Below are positions 9,551-21,346 of a DNA stretch of 64,000 nt, one piece after another (position 1 is the stretch's first letter; the number at the start of each line of letters is the position of its first letter). The notes beneath the pieces were generated by a model. That model was not told the origin of the DNA and did no database searches. It was given only the letters and a program-made list of their open reading frames with translations. A program made the position numbers and the translations under genes. This DNA is from Vanrija pseudolonga (taxonomy: Eukaryota > Basidiomycota > Tremellomycetes > Trichosporonales > Trichosporonaceae), in NCBI RefSeq assembly GCF_020906515.1, contig NC_085853.1, positions 1,116,001 through 1,180,000 on the forward strand, in the 5' to 3' direction.

Positions 9551-12500
9551 CTACTCTGAACCAACGTTGGCACTCGCTCGACGAGACCTTTGCTCCGTGT
9601 CACCTGCCTTGCTCCCCCTCGCCCCACCGCTGAACGTGCTGTACCCAGCCAGGCTTGTCACGCTTGGGTTGCTGCCCAGATCGCCGTCCTCGCGGTTGCC
9701 TGCTAACTGCGCGTACAGCGACTTGTAGCGCACGAGCTCGTTTTCCATGTCCTCCTTGGCGATCTTGGCCAGGACGAGCTGCCGAACGAGCTCGACGTGC
9801 TCATTGTTCATCGTCGCCAGGGATCCTTCCAGGGATTTGCTGTGGTGTGAGCGTAGGTCGTGGATCGTAGATCTTGAGGTACCTACACATGTTGACTCAG
9901 ATGGCGGTTGGCCTGGCGGAGCTGTTCCACCTCACGTATGTGCGCGTTCTGCGCGCGGAGCTTCTCCTCCCACTCTGATTCGTACTGGTCGAGCATGAGA
10001 GGCGTACTGGGATGTCAGCGGAGGGCTCCCACCAGACTGTTTGCCGGCCTCAACTCACATGTGAATCTCGTACGCGTCCCGCACAAAGTCGTTAGTCCTC
10101 CACTGGTCCTCGCCTTCAGGCTGGGGAGCCGGGTGAGCGCCAGGTTGAGCGGAGTCAGCGTCAGGCCCGGTGCCAGTCGGGGTGGCGGACGCTCGGTACG
10201 TCTCGAAGATGTCGCCCTGGAGGAACTGGAGGATGTGCTCGAACTCGAGCTGCAGCAGACCGTCCTCCGACTTGCGGAGGATCGCGAGGGCGAAGCGGAA
10301 CACGGCCTCGATTCCCTCGGCGAGGACAATGTCCAGGACTCTGTACACCAGGGAGAGCGGGAAGCTGGGGCCGTCAGCAGGGGCACGGGCGTGTCGTCGC
10401 CACTGAACGACTCACCGGTACGAGAACAGGGTCATGAACCACTGCGACGCGTACATCGAGCTCTTGATGCCCTTGCGCATGAGGTGGCTGTGAAGCAGCG
10501 GGAGCGTGTCTTCGACGAGGCGGTCAAACTGGTAGAGGCGCAGCTGGAGGCCGGGCATGTCGGCGAGGTAGTGAGAGCGCAGGTTGTACGAGTCCATGAG
10601 GCGAACGAGGACGCAGAAGGCCTCTTCGTCCGGCATCTAGAGTGTTAGCGAGAGAACGGCCCAGCATCACTTACATTAAGGAGGAGTGCCGCGACGATGA
10701 ACGCCAGGCCCTGGGTGTAGCCCACCTCGCGGTCGTAGAGCGAGTAGGCCTTGACGACCATGAAGAGCGACTCCTGCCCGGTGCCGGCGTTCTGGAAGAA
10801 CTTGTGCTGCGGGAAAGTGCGCGATAAATCCTTGTGGATGGCCTTCTCATAGGGCGACGTGAGCTTGAGAAGCGACTTGTACGTCTCCTCGAGCTCGCTG
10901 CTCTTGGACGAGCTCATGAGTTGCCAGATCGGGCCGCGGATGACGGGCGGGATGCCCTGCTGGATGGCACGAGAGAGGTCCTTGGGCCGGGTCCGCGCGA
11001 CCTCCTCGTAGTCCTGGACGACGGCGCCCCAGAACACCCAGTCGACGTTGGGTGCCGAGGTGTCCTCGATGGCTCCCGATGCGGCATGCTCGCGGCGAAT
11101 CTCACGGGCGGCGCCTGCCATCTCGCCACGAACGCGCTCAAAGCCCTCGCGGAGCTTGACGCTGCCGCCAGAGAGGCGGGCGACGTTGCGGTCGCGCGAG
11201 GCGGTGGCCGAGTCGACGCGGTTGAGGATGAAAGCGGTGGAGGCGTTGCGCGAGGGCCCAGGTGACGGACTGGTCGGCACAGGGGGAGGCGAGGTCGTGG
11301 AGCGGGTTGACGAGAGGAGGTTGGAGACGGTCGCCGACATTGTCGTCCGCCAGCTGGACACGGGCACTGGGGACGCCGTGGGCGTGAGTGTTGCGGATGA
11401 GACAGCCTGGGGAGTGTGCTGCTGCTCAGGAGGAGGTGTGGGCTCCGCGGTGTGGCTGCGCGCCGCAGATGGAATCGGCAGACTGAAGTTGTTGAACGCC
11501 GAGGTTGCTGAGGAGAAGAACGAGCTCTTGCCGCTCCCAGAGTTCTTGTTCTGGAGCTTTGGCCGGGCAGTAGGCGAGTCCTTGACGCCCTCAGTCTCAA
11601 CTGGAGGCGAGGTCTCCCTCGATGTGGTGTCCTTGGTGGGCGTCGCGTCGGCGTCCTTGGCCACTTCCTTGGTCGTGGCCGTGGACGGAGACGCGAAGCT
11701 GTCAGGGAGCACTCTGCTGAAGAGCGACGCGCCAGGCTTCCGCGGAGGAGGAAGCACCGGTGATGGGTTGGCCGACAGCGACACGTTGTCAAAGTCGTCG
11801 GCAAGAGCTTGAACCGGCGGTGTGGCGGGCTCGGGCACAGCATCGGTGCTCGTGTCCGCGCTATGGGTTGTGTCTTCCGCAGGCACCTCGTCGAGCGCAA
11901 CCTCGTCTAGGGAAATTCGGACCGTAGGCTCGGGCTCGGCTTCAGGCTCGGTTTCAGCATGAGCGGTCGACACTGTCGTGAACACGGCCGCGCTGGTGTC
12001 GTCTGCGCGCTCGGCGCGCGAGAGCTCCAGCTCGGGAGCGTGAACGGGCTCCGGCGGCGTGAGAACGATCGCAGCTGGCTCGATGACCACCGGCGTGGCG
12101 AGGCTCGTCGTCGCTTTGGTGACGGGCGAGAACGCGTGATCATCGACCGCATCGTCCAGATCCGCTGGAATCGGCGCGTCTGTCTCAGCTGCCGGTGTGA
12201 CCGAGGGCTGTGCAATAATCGCAGAGGCGACCGGTAGCGTTGCTGGTGACGCGGAGGGTGAGGTTGCGGCGGGGTGCGAAGTCGACGCCACGGCGGTAGG
12301 GGATGACGAGAGGCTGGCGGCCCTTGCGCTTGGGCTGGTCGTGGACGTCTTGAGGGCCGACTTGCCCTTTCTCAGCTCGGTGGCCTTGAACGACGCGCTG
12401 GGCGAGACGGAGCGGAGCGGCGTGGTGGGGGAGGACGTGGTCGAGCCGTTGCTGCTTCGGCTTCCGGGGCCTGACGGCTTGGTTGTTGTGATCTTGGGAT

Positions 12501-12912
12501 TGGAGAACTGGCGGCCCGGCGCGGTGCGAGGGGACGAGGGCCGTCTGGAAGCAGCAGTAGGTGACGAACCGATGGCCTTTGCAGCAGCAGCCGCACCGCT
12601 GGTCTGTGACTTTGACGAGGATGGGCTGGTGCTCGTGGCCGCTGAGCCTGTCGCTGGCTTCTGTTCCCAGCGCGCGGCCAGGCCGCGGACCTTGGAAGCG
12701 TTGGACGCCGCGCTCGAGCCGTTTGTCTTTGGTGTTCCGGCGGCGGCGGCGGCGCCAGCTGTGGGCGCCATGGTCGTCGATGGCGACGTGGACAAGCCGA
12801 GTGCCGAGTCGGTAGGGGTAGTGTCGTCTTCGTCTGAGAGGGAGATTTCGTCGGTGACGTCTAGGTCGTCAAAGTCTGAGATGGACTCGTGATGGTCGAG
12901 CGAGGAAGTCAT
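9551..12912 (-). CDS. Gyp5-like Rab GTPase-activating protein (TBC domain)
   Basis: Predicted Rab GAP in vesicle traffic, of the Gyp5/EVI5 type. Five exons (12912-10675, 10636-10416, 10364-10059, 10006-9887, 9839-9551) give 1057 aa. The first ~520 residues are S/T/P/A-rich and look disordered, with an acidic start (ISDFDDLDVTDEISLSDEDD). The TBC domain begins near RAIQQGIPPVIRGPIWQLM (arginine finger region), has IHKDLSRTFPQH (IxxDxxR) and YTQGLAFIVAALLLN (glutamine finger YTQ). The C-terminus (SEWEEKLRAQNAHIREVEQL and on) is a predicted coiled coil, as in the family. Both catalytic fingers appear intact, so activity is likely. The exact Rab target cannot be read from the sequence. Confidence 0.9.
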
Positions 12913-13777
12913 TGCGAAAGGGAGGGGAGGGGGGTAGGGGGTAGGGGGGTTTGGCGTGCTAGCGCGTGGAGGTGGCCTGGGTGGGGAATGGTAGGCGGGG
13001 AGTGATGGTGGCCCAAAGGAGCTCGTCTTGTCGGAAAGGCGTTACAATGTCGTAAAGGTAATCTTGGCTTTGTCAATTGTGTTGAGTTGCTGTCGAGTGC
13101 AGCTCTGCCGACACTGAACGAGCACAATGGACGGGGATGATGATGATGATGGAGGAGGGAGGAGCAATGTTCGTGTCGTCGAGACGCGTCCGAGGTGAGA
13201 AAAAAGGTTTGAGCCGTTGTCAAGGACAGAGTGATGGAAGTGATGCTTGCTTGTCCGTCCTCTGTCGTGCGTGTCAACACAGACCTGCATTGACTGGGCT
13301 CACCCTTTGTTGCGTGCCGTGCGCGCGTCAGGCTGCTTTCAGGAAGATCCCGACTGCGTGCAAGTGGCCAGGTGGTCACTGAGCAGAGCGTCGCGCGTCC
13401 TGCTTGCCTGCCTGCCTCGCCAGGACACTTCAGGACGAGCAATGCCCAGGGTGTCATCACTGCCTGCATGCCTGCACTCGCTCGACGGGAGGACCAATGC
13501 CCAGCAAAGTGACGTTAGTGATCCCTGAGATCCGACCCAAAAAAAATCAACTAAAGCGTGGGCCATTAGACTTTGCTAATAACAAAGTTTGTAATATCAC
13601 GTGTTGTGCACATGGCTGACACGCGGCATTTTCTAATCGAATTTTGAATTGGTTTCCAAGGCGGGGACTCCGCGCGCGCCACTCAAAGTTCAAGCCGATG
13701 ACTGTTCCTATTCCACCAACTTCTTGGCCTTCTTCTCCATCTTCTTCGTCTTCGTCACTCGTTTCCTTTGGCCCAAC
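12913..13777. promoter_or_regulatory. Divergent region between the Rab GAP and the J-protein gene
   Basis: This holds both promoters and the J-protein 5' leader. A GAT-rich microsatellite lies at about 13135-13151, and pyrimidine-rich leader sequence (TTCTTCGTCTTCGTC) runs just before the J-protein start. No further feature seen. Confidence 0.45.
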
Positions 13778-15258
13778 AGTGAGCTCCGATGCGTCCGTTC
13801 ACCTCAGCTCACACCCAGTGGTCTACGACACGGCCTACTATGACATCCTGGAGATCAGCATCGAGGCCACCGAGGTCGAGATCAAGAAGGCTTACAAGAA
13901 GAAGGCGATGAAGCACCACCCAGTAAGCCCGTCAAGGAATGCAAGGCGCTCACACCACTAGGACAAGAACCCAGATGACCCAGAAGCTCATGAGACGTTC
14001 CAGGCTATCTTGCAGGCGTACGAGACGCTCTTGGATCCCAACGAGGTGAGTCGTGCGTTGCTGTCCAGGGAAGGCGAGTGGGCCTTCCTCCGCCCCCATC
14101 GATGCTCCCCACAACTCCATTGTGCTCACATCACACAGCGCGCTGCATACGACCAATATGGTCCGAATGGCCCACAACACGGCGGCCCAGGCGGTGGCGG
14201 CTACGGCGACGACTTTGACATGTTCGAGGCCATGTTCGGCGGCATGGGCGGCTTCGGCGGGCCTGGCGGCGCGTCGTTCGGCTTCGACCCAGCTGGCAAG
14301 CGTCCCAAGCCCTCGCGCGGCAAGAACACCGACGTCGAGTACGCCATCAAGCTTGAGGAGGCATACAAGGGCAAGAAGGTTGTGATGAACCTCGAGCGCG
14401 ATCGAGCGTGCAAGACGTGCAAGGGGTAGGTAGATGGGCGATCTCGCATATCTCGTCATCTACTGACAACACAGACGGGGAGGCCGCGAAGGCATGAAGA
14501 TGACGCAGTGTGGAAAGTGTGAGGGCAAGGGGGTAATCTTCGCCGACCGTCATGTGGGTTACCGGTTTATCATGAACGCTAACCCGCCAGCTCGGCCCAG
14601 GGATCGTCGGCAAGGTGCGCGTCCCTTGCACCGACTGTGATGGCGAGGGCGAGCACATCCGTGAGAAGGACCGCTGCAAGAAGTGCAAGGGGAAGAAGGT
14701 GATGAAGGAGAAGAAGCGCGTCGAGTTCCACATCGAGCCGGGAACTGAGGACGGCGAGAGAATAGCGCTGCGTGGCGAGGGCGACGAGGAGGTGGGTTGA
14801 GATCGAGGCGACGACCGCTAACCCACCAGCCAGGCGTTCCCCCAGGCGACGTCATCTTCCACATCCGCATCAAGCAGCACGAGACATTCACGCGCTCCTT
14901 GGCGTCGCCCGAGAACCTCCAGATTAACGTCACACTGCGATTGTCGGAGGCGCTGCTCGGCTTCAAACGCATCCTCGCTATCCATCTCGATGGCCGTGGT
15001 ATCCGCGTCGAATCGGCGAAGGGCGAGCGGATCATTCAGCACAAGCAGGAGCTCGTCGTGCGCGGCGAGGGCATGCCGATCCGCGGCACGGGCAAGCGAG
15101 GCGACCTGTACATCAAGTTTGATGTGGAGATGCCTGGCGTGAGCTGGGCATCGAGGGCGGGCGAAGACGGCGTGGTGGAGCTGCCGCCAGGGTTCCCAGA
15201 CCTGCAGCCCCAGCCCGAGGTCGTGGACAGCCGGTACTTGTCTGACCCGCGGCGATGA
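13778..15258 (+). CDS. Type I (DnaJ-like) Hsp40 co-chaperone
   Basis: Hsp70 co-chaperone of the Ydj1/Xdj1 class. The proposed start codon is split by an intron: the A is base 13778 and the TG are 13819-13820, giving MVYDTAYYDILEI, which matches the usual beginning of the family. Later exons are 13819-13922, 13962-14045, 14139-14425, 14475-14553, 14591-14791 and 14830-15258; total 394 aa. The J domain has HPD at residues 34-36. A G/F-rich segment follows. The zinc-binding region has four CxxC motifs (CKTCKG, CGKCEGKG, CTDCDGEG, CKKCKGKK). The C-terminal substrate domains end in SDPRR with no CaaX box, unlike Ydj1, which fits Xdj1-like proteins better. Alternative: an unspliced start at 13698 would add an S/P-rich extension. 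Confidence 0.92.
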
Positions 15259-15748
15259 GCGCGACGCCACGCCGCTTGTGTGGGCGAGGAGAGCAGGCAC
15301 GACGAGGAGGGCACACGCGCCTAGCTGTGGCCGGGCTGCGGCCGCAGCGAGAGGGGCAGGCCGTTGAGCGTGGACATTTCCCGCGCGGCCTTTTATCATC
15401 ACTCATAAAATGTGCACCCAGCAACTCGCAGTGCAAACGCGCCACGGCGCCACACGGCACGGGTCTGCACACCGAGGACATAGAACAATCAAGTACATCT
15501 CATCAATGCATAGTCATAGAAAGTGCTGCTTGATAACGGACAAGAGACCCGAAGCTGTATCGGCCGGGATAACCAGGATAATGCGGGGGACATTTCCGCG
15601 CGCGCCCCTGACGACGGCGGCGAGTCGGCGAGCAACCGAGCCTTGCCGGGAGCTGAGGTGTGGGGTGGGGCCGGGCGATATAAGGTGCGGTGCGGGCTGG
15701 GCATGAGCGAGGCCTCTGTTCCCCTCACAGCGCAAGAAGAGCATCACC
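15259..15748. promoter_or_regulatory. Intergenic and promoter region upstream of the decarboxylase gene
   Basis: Two near-identical motifs GGACATTTCC(C)GCGCG lie at about 15380 and 15589. A TATA-like ATATAAG follows at 15678-15684, about 65 bp before the decarboxylase ATG. Confidence 0.5.
15678..15684 (+). promoter_or_regulatory. TATA-like box for the decarboxylase gene
   Basis: ATATAAG in a GC-rich surround, about 65 bp upstream of the ATG at 15749. Position and contrast with flanking bases support a TATA role; no direct proof. Confidence 0.45.
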
Positions 15749-18592
15749 ATGGACGTCGAGGAGTGAGTACCGTGGAGCTGGGGATGGGAGGCGAGCCGCT
15801 CGCGGCCGTGCGCTGCGCCGATCTGCCGCGCCGCGCCGCGCTGTGCCGACTCTCCGTCCATCACACCGCACTCCCCTCGTTGTGAGCAGCGCTGACACTG
15901 CAGATTCCGCAAGCAAGGTACGTAGCGGTCTCTGCAGGCCGCCAGAGCGAGCGAGCGTCTCCGGGAGCGCTCGGTGCGGGTGCCGCCAACCGTGCTCGGC
16001 GGCTTGGTCGAGCTGCCCCGACAGCGACGTCGGTCGAGGTCACGCGCGGAGCCTCCGCCGTGCGAGGTGACGGACGCCCCGCTGCTGGTTTGCGCGCGCA
16101 CTCGCCCAGAGCAGCGCCGACGCGCACCACCCGTCGCCCTCTCCAGCGCGCGGCGCAGCGTCGGCGTAGGACTACTCGCCTCGGCATCGATCGCTTTGCC
16201 GCCCCAACCGGGTATACCTAACTAACCCCCCACTCCGCAGGCTACGCCGCCGTCGACGCCATCTGCGACTACTACACCACGCTGCAGAGCCGCACCGTCA
16301 AGCCCGACGTGCAGCCTGGCTATCTGATCAAGGCGCTGCCGAGTGAGTCTTGTGGCCTGTTGCATGACGTCGGGACAGCTTATCGCGGCTGTTGAGCCCT
16401 GTGGTGGCGTGCGCTAGCGGGAAGCTGGGCCATTGAGTCGGTGGTTGATGGTGGTGGTGCATCGTGTTTCATCGTCCACCTCGATTCGCGCGACGCTTTA
16501 GGCAGCAGCAGCAGGCTTGAGAACTGGACAAGCCAGCCCGCTAACCCCCCGCCCAGCCGCCGCGCCAACCACCGGCCAGCCCTTCTCCGCCATCGCGGCA
16601 GACTTCCAGAACCACATCCTCCCCGGCCTCACGCACTGGCAGCACGGCAAGTTCTTCGCCTACTTCCCAGCATGTGTGACCTTCGAGTCGATCCTCGGCG
16701 ACATGTACTCGAGCAGTGTGACGAATCCTGGGTTTAACGTGAGTGCGAGAGCGAGCGGCCGGAGGCTGCGAGCGTGTCGAGGTGGCGACAGGATGCTAGT
16801 GCTGACATTGTCCTCCTCTCCTCTCCTCTCACTCCACGGCGTTCTTCTCGTCGCATCGTATCGTACCCCCCTGGTACACCGCTCGGCCCCTCGCGTCCCC
16901 ACCCCAGTGGACATGCTCCCCAGCCTGCACCGAGCTCGAGCAGGTCGTGCTCGACTGGATGGTGGACATCCTCGGCCTCGACAAGATCTTCCTCACGAGC
17001 TCCGGCAAGGGCGGCGGCATCATCAGTGTGAGTGGGGAGCTGGCTCGGCGCGGCGTCACCTGTGACCCAGCCGGGTGCCATCTCATCCTCCTGCGCCATC
17101 ACCCTCGCTGACGCTCGCTCGTGCTAGGGCTCAGCCTCGGAGTCCGCCCTCACCGCCGCCATCGGCGCGCGCGAGCGCGCCCTCCGGGTCCTCACGCTGC
17201 AGGCGTCCAACGGCGCCCTGTCCCTCGACGACGCGATCGACGTCCCCGACAGGCTGAGGGAGGAGAGCACGCCCAAGCTCGTCATGTACGGGTCTACGCA
17301 GACGCACTCGCTCGGCGCGAAGGCCGCCAAGATCCTCGGCCTCGCGTTCCGCGCGCTCCCGGTGCACGCGTCGGACAACTACGCGCTCCGAGGCGCGACC
17401 CTCGCTGCCGCGGTCGAGGAGGACATCGCCGCCGGCCTCATCCCCTTCTTCGCGATCGGCACAGTGGGCACCACGTCGACCGGCGCGGTCGACTACATCG
17501 CCGAGATTGGCGAGGTTGTGCGCAAGCACCCGACCATGTTCCTCCACATTGACTCGGCGGTGGGTGTTGGTTTGTGTGGCTATGCTGACGGACAGTGGGC
17601 TGGCGTCGCGTACGCGCTGCCTGAGACGCGGACGGCGCTGCGCCTTGCCGAGGTCAACGAGTACGCCGACTCGTTCTGCACCAACATGCACAAGTGGGGC
17701 CTGGTGGGCTTTGACTGCTGTGAGTTGAGCTAGTCGGGTCGACGCCACAGAACCCAGACCCGTCGCTTGCCGACAGCTGCTTACCGTCGTCACACACTCA
17801 CACCCCAGCCCTCTTCTACGTCCGCGAGCGCCGCGACCTCACCGAGGCGCTCGACGTCACGCCGGCTTTCCTCCGTACCAAGGAGGGCGACGAGGGCACC
17901 GTCATCGACTACCGCAACTGGCAGCTCGCGCTCGGCAGGAGGTTCAGGAGCATCAAACTGTGGTTCGTTCTGCGAAGCTACGGTGTCGAGGGGTTGCAGA
18001 AGCACTTACGAACGGTGAGTAGAATCTTCGGACTGAGGTGTGGGACGCTTGTTGAGGAACCACTGGCGGGATTATCGGGGTCGAGAGGCGGGCGTGACCA
18101 GCGTTGCTCAGCCTCACGTGTTCGCATCCTCCCTCACTTCTCCACACCCATGCTTCCTGCTCTCGCGGATAGCCCAGCTGACACCCCCAGGGTATCGAGC
18201 ACTGCAAGGAGCTTGAGAAGCTCGTGACAGCCTTGCCCAACTTTGAGATCGTTGCCCCGCCATCTCTCGCCCTCCTCGACTTCCGCCTCGTTCCGGCCAA
18301 CAGCTCGCACTCTGAGGCCGAGCTTAACGCGCTCAACCGCGACCTGCACGCGCGGCTGGTGATGCACCCCGACGTGCACCTTACGCAGACGCTGCTCAAG
18401 TCTGTCGAGAGCGAAATCTTCTGCATCCGCTTCGCGATGGGCCAGAACCGCACGACGCTCGCCGACGTTGAGCAGGTGTGGGCCATTGTCGAGGCCGAGG
18501 CTGCGCGGCTGCTGCTCAAGCGCAAGGCTATAAACGGGGTGGTCACCAATGGCGTGGTGGTGGACACTGCTGTCGAGGTTGTGGTTGTGTGA
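15749..18592 (+). CDS. Aromatic L-amino-acid / tyrosine decarboxylase (PLP group II)
   Basis: PLP-dependent decarboxylase acting on an aromatic amino acid (tyrosine, tryptophan or DOPA; the substrate cannot be fixed from sequence). Exons: 15749-15762, 15904-15917, 16241-16342, 16557-16738, 16908-17027, 17128-17559, 17596-17719, 17809-18014, 18191-18592; about 531 aa. The start MDVEEFRKQGYAAVDAICDY and YLIKALP match the family N-terminus, as does HGKFFAYFP. The aspartate stacking on PLP is in HIDSAWAG, and the PLP lysine in NMHKWGLVGFDC. The 36-nt intron 17560-17595 is a multiple of three and lies right after HIDSA; reading through it would put 12 extra residues in the active site. Introns in the 5' half are long for this genome (up to 323 nt). 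Confidence 0.93.
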
Positions 18593-19793
18593 ACTGAAGT
18601 CGAAGTCTGAAGCCAAGCCATCTGACAGAGTCCATTTGATGCATATGATTGTGTGAGTTGTTTGTCTCGTCGTCGAGATGGCGAGCTATCAGCCGTCTGC
18701 GACATTTATCGGAGGTACCCGGAGATGGAATTCCGAGGGCTGTCCCATGGCCCATGGGATGAGACGGTGGTGTAGCGGTGTGCCTCGGCGCCTCGATTCT
18801 CACGCTCGCTGCCTGCATGCGGACGGAGTACGAGTGCTGCATCGAGCGGCGGCTTTGAAGTCGTGCTCGTCGAGGATGGGTTGCTTGCTGCAGTGCATCA
18901 GGGACGACTTTTGGAGGTAGTCAAGATTTAAGGGGCCGTGGCCGAGATAGCAGGCAGGGGGGCGATACAAGGCCGCCGCCGCCGCTCTGCCGCCTGCCTG
19001 CCTCGTCGGTGACCCGTCGCCGCGCGCCGCCCACCTACTGCTTACCACTCGCCTTGTTGTCATCGGCGAAACAACTTCGACACGTTTGTGCATGGTCCCC
19101 GTCGTTCCTCTGCTCTCAAGCCGTAAACGCATCAAGGCAACCCACGCACAGCCCAAGTGCAGCGAGCCAAGCCCACAAGCCCACGCAAGCCGACGAGCCG
19201 CGCGCCACGGCCCCTAGCACCCGCCTTTTCTCATTTACGCTCCCTCTGCGCTGCTGGAATCCCTTAGCTCGACTGCTACCTCAGCTCGTGCCCGACTCCG
19301 GAGGATCAACACAACCACTACACAACACATCATGGAAGGGATTATCGAGTGAGTTTCTCTACTTTCCTTCATCCATCTGCTCGAGGAGCAACCTTCTTGT
19401 GTCCTCTTTGCCCTCTCCCCCTCCCTCTCTGCCTTGCACACCTCGCACCTGCCTCTGCGACCTCGCCCCTCGCCACCCAACGACGACGACGACGACCACG
19501 CTAGCACCGCCGCACCGATAACACCATCGCTGGCCACTCTTATCGCACCACCTCGTGCTACGCCTGCCTCCACCGGTTGCGATTGCCGACGCACAGTTGA
19601 CAACGACGACAACGACGACGACGTCTGCTGCGACCTGCCCGTATCTAGGGCCTTCCCTCGCACTCGACGACCACCTTGAACGTCACCCGTCGTCATCAAA
19701 GTTGAAAAACTTGCCTCTTCCACGTTGATGCTCTGAGCGAGTTCGGCTTTGCCCTCCTCCTCCCTCGCCTCGCCCACCCTACTCGCCACCACG
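18593..19793. promoter_or_regulatory. Intergenic and long leader region upstream of the Apq12-like gene
   Basis: From about 19010 on the plus strand becomes pyrimidine-rich, typical of fungal promoters and 5' leaders. A short frame at 19332-19352 followed by a perfect splice donor suggests a leader intron or an alternative first exon. CGA-rich trinucleotide stretches lie near 19478-19500 and 19600-19625. Confidence 0.45.
19332..19352 (+). other. Short upstream frame or alternative first exon
   Basis: ATG in a good context (ACATCATGG) opens MEGIIE then TGA. The stop overlaps GTGAGT at 19349, a consensus donor. Either this is a 6-codon upstream frame, or the exon ends at 19348 and splices onward. 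The same arrangement is the genuine first exon of the decarboxylase gene (15749), which makes splicing plausible. Confidence 0.35.
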
Positions 19794-20852
19794 ATGCCGA
19801 CCCGCTCGCGCTCGCAGGCAAACCTGCGCCCGCCGCTCCCGGCCTTCTCGCACTCGCCATCCAAATCCCACGGCAGCCACGGACGGCACGACTACCCCCG
19901 TATCTCGGCCTCGGCGTCGTGCCCCTCATTCCCGCCCACTCCCCCAGAGTCCATCAGCGAAGCCTCCTCTTCCTCCACCTCCCCTGACCCCTCTGCTCCC
20001 TTCTCCATCTCACTGACCGCCGTCTCTGTCGCCCGCAGCGCATTCTTCAAGTATGTCGTCCCTCGCCTCCCGCCTGAGCTCCAGGAGATCGCCTACAACC
20101 CACCAAAGGTGACCGACCCGGCGTCACTCGTGCCCCTGTTGCGAGCGGTCGCGCCGTACACCCAGTTCATGGTCCTGATCCTCGCGCTCTACGTCGTCTG
20201 GTGCGTCGTGGCCGGTATCGTGGGCTACTTTGCTCGATTCCTGCGGTTCGCCTTCCGCATCGCCCCAGTCATCGCACTCATCGCCTGGGTCATGGCCGCC
20301 TCGGGCCAGGGCGGTATCGACGTCCTGTTCGAGGCCCTCAAGCAGTACGCCGGCGTTGACGACCCCGCCAACCGTGCTCCTGGAGCACGAGGCGGCGCCG
20401 CTGCCCCCGCTGGTGCGGCCGGCCGTGCAGGCTCGTACTACTTTGGCGGCAGCAGCTCGGACGCCGGCTCGCGCACGTCGACGACCAACCGCCGCGCGCG
20501 CTCCCGCTCGCACTCGTCTGGATCCGACTCTGACTCCGACTCGTCGTTCTGGTCCTCGTCGCGCGAGTCGAAGAAGGAGGCTGGGGCTGGCACCTGGCCT
20601 AGGTCTCCCCCTGCGACCGGCAAGGGCGCCAAGCCGGAACAGGGAGACGCGCCCGACGTCCTCAAGATGCTGTTTGGATCGTCAAACGTCAACGTCAACG
20701 ACGACGGTCTCGCGGCCGTCGTACAAGACTACGTCAAGCGCGCCGTTGTCCGCGCATCGGGCCTCGAGTGGCTCCTTGGCGGCTCGGCCACGACAGAGGT
20801 GCCAAAGCAGCAGGTGCCGGAGGCAAAGCGCGACAGCCGCAAGAGGAGATAG
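19794..20852 (+). CDS. Apq12-like nuclear-envelope/ER membrane protein (tentative)
   Basis: Uninterrupted 352 aa. The first ~75 residues are S/P-rich. Two hydrophobic segments follow at about 122-145 (FMVLILALYVVWCVVAGIVG) and 153-170 (FRIAPVIALIAWVMAASG), linked by a short basic loop, as in Apq12 family proteins. Apq12 proteins act in nuclear pore assembly and lipid homeostasis at the nuclear envelope. The tail is S/D/R-rich, with a run of SDSDSDSS, and ends basic (KRDSRKRR). The family call rests on layout only, so the function is uncertain. An upstream mini-exon at 19332 might add residues. Confidence 0.6.
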   Translation: MPTRSRSQANLRPPLPAFSHSPSKSHGSHGRHDYPRISASASCPSFPPTPPESISEASSSSTSPDPSAPFSISLTAVSVARSAFFKYVVPRLPPELQEIAYNPPKVTDPASLVPLLRAVAPYTQFMVLILALYVVWCVVAGIVGYFARFLRFAFRIAPVIALIAWVMAASGQGGIDVLFEALKQYAGVDDPANRAPGARGGAAAPAGAAGRAGSYYFGGSSSDAGSRTSTTNRRARSRSHSSGSDSDSDSSFWSSSRESKKEAGAGTWPRSPPATGKGAKPEQGDAPDVLKMLFGSSNVNVNDDGLAAVVQDYVKRAVVRASGLEWLLGGSATTEVPKQQVPEAKRDSRKRR

Positions 20853-21346
20853 ACGAAGCGGCGCGGTGTGCTGCTCAGGCAGTGCGCCCTGGCGCGTTCG
20901 TCTTTCTTGCGCTGTCGTGTGGCCTCGGCACGGCTGTGGCCCTCGCCCTCGCGACCATGTACGTCGCGACCCCTCCCACCCGACACACGGCACGCCGCCC
21001 ATGCAACTCAATCTCGTGTTCGCCCCTTCCTCGATCGGGATCCTGTGAACACGCGTCTCTTGTCTACAACACTCGCCCCGGGCTGCTGGGCGCCGCCGTA
21101 TCGTATCATATCGCCGTGGGTATAGAGCTGGAACTCGATAGACATTGTGTAGCTAGTACTGGATGTACTTGTTGTGATGACTGCTGCGTGAGCGAGCGAG
21201 CGAGTGTGGCTGGCGGTGGGTGACGATGACGCATTCGCCACTGTGTGATTGTCAGCGAGGGAAGGTGGGTGGAGGTTGTTCACTTTATTCCCTCGACTTC
21301 CACCCACCAACCACTTGACATTGTACCACTTTCTCACAACAACACA
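20853..21346. other. Intergenic region between the Apq12-like and ALKBH6-like genes
   Basis: Holds the 3' end of the Apq12-like gene and the promoter of the next. The leader just before 21347 is A/C-rich (CACAACAACACA). No other feature seen. Confidence 0.4.
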
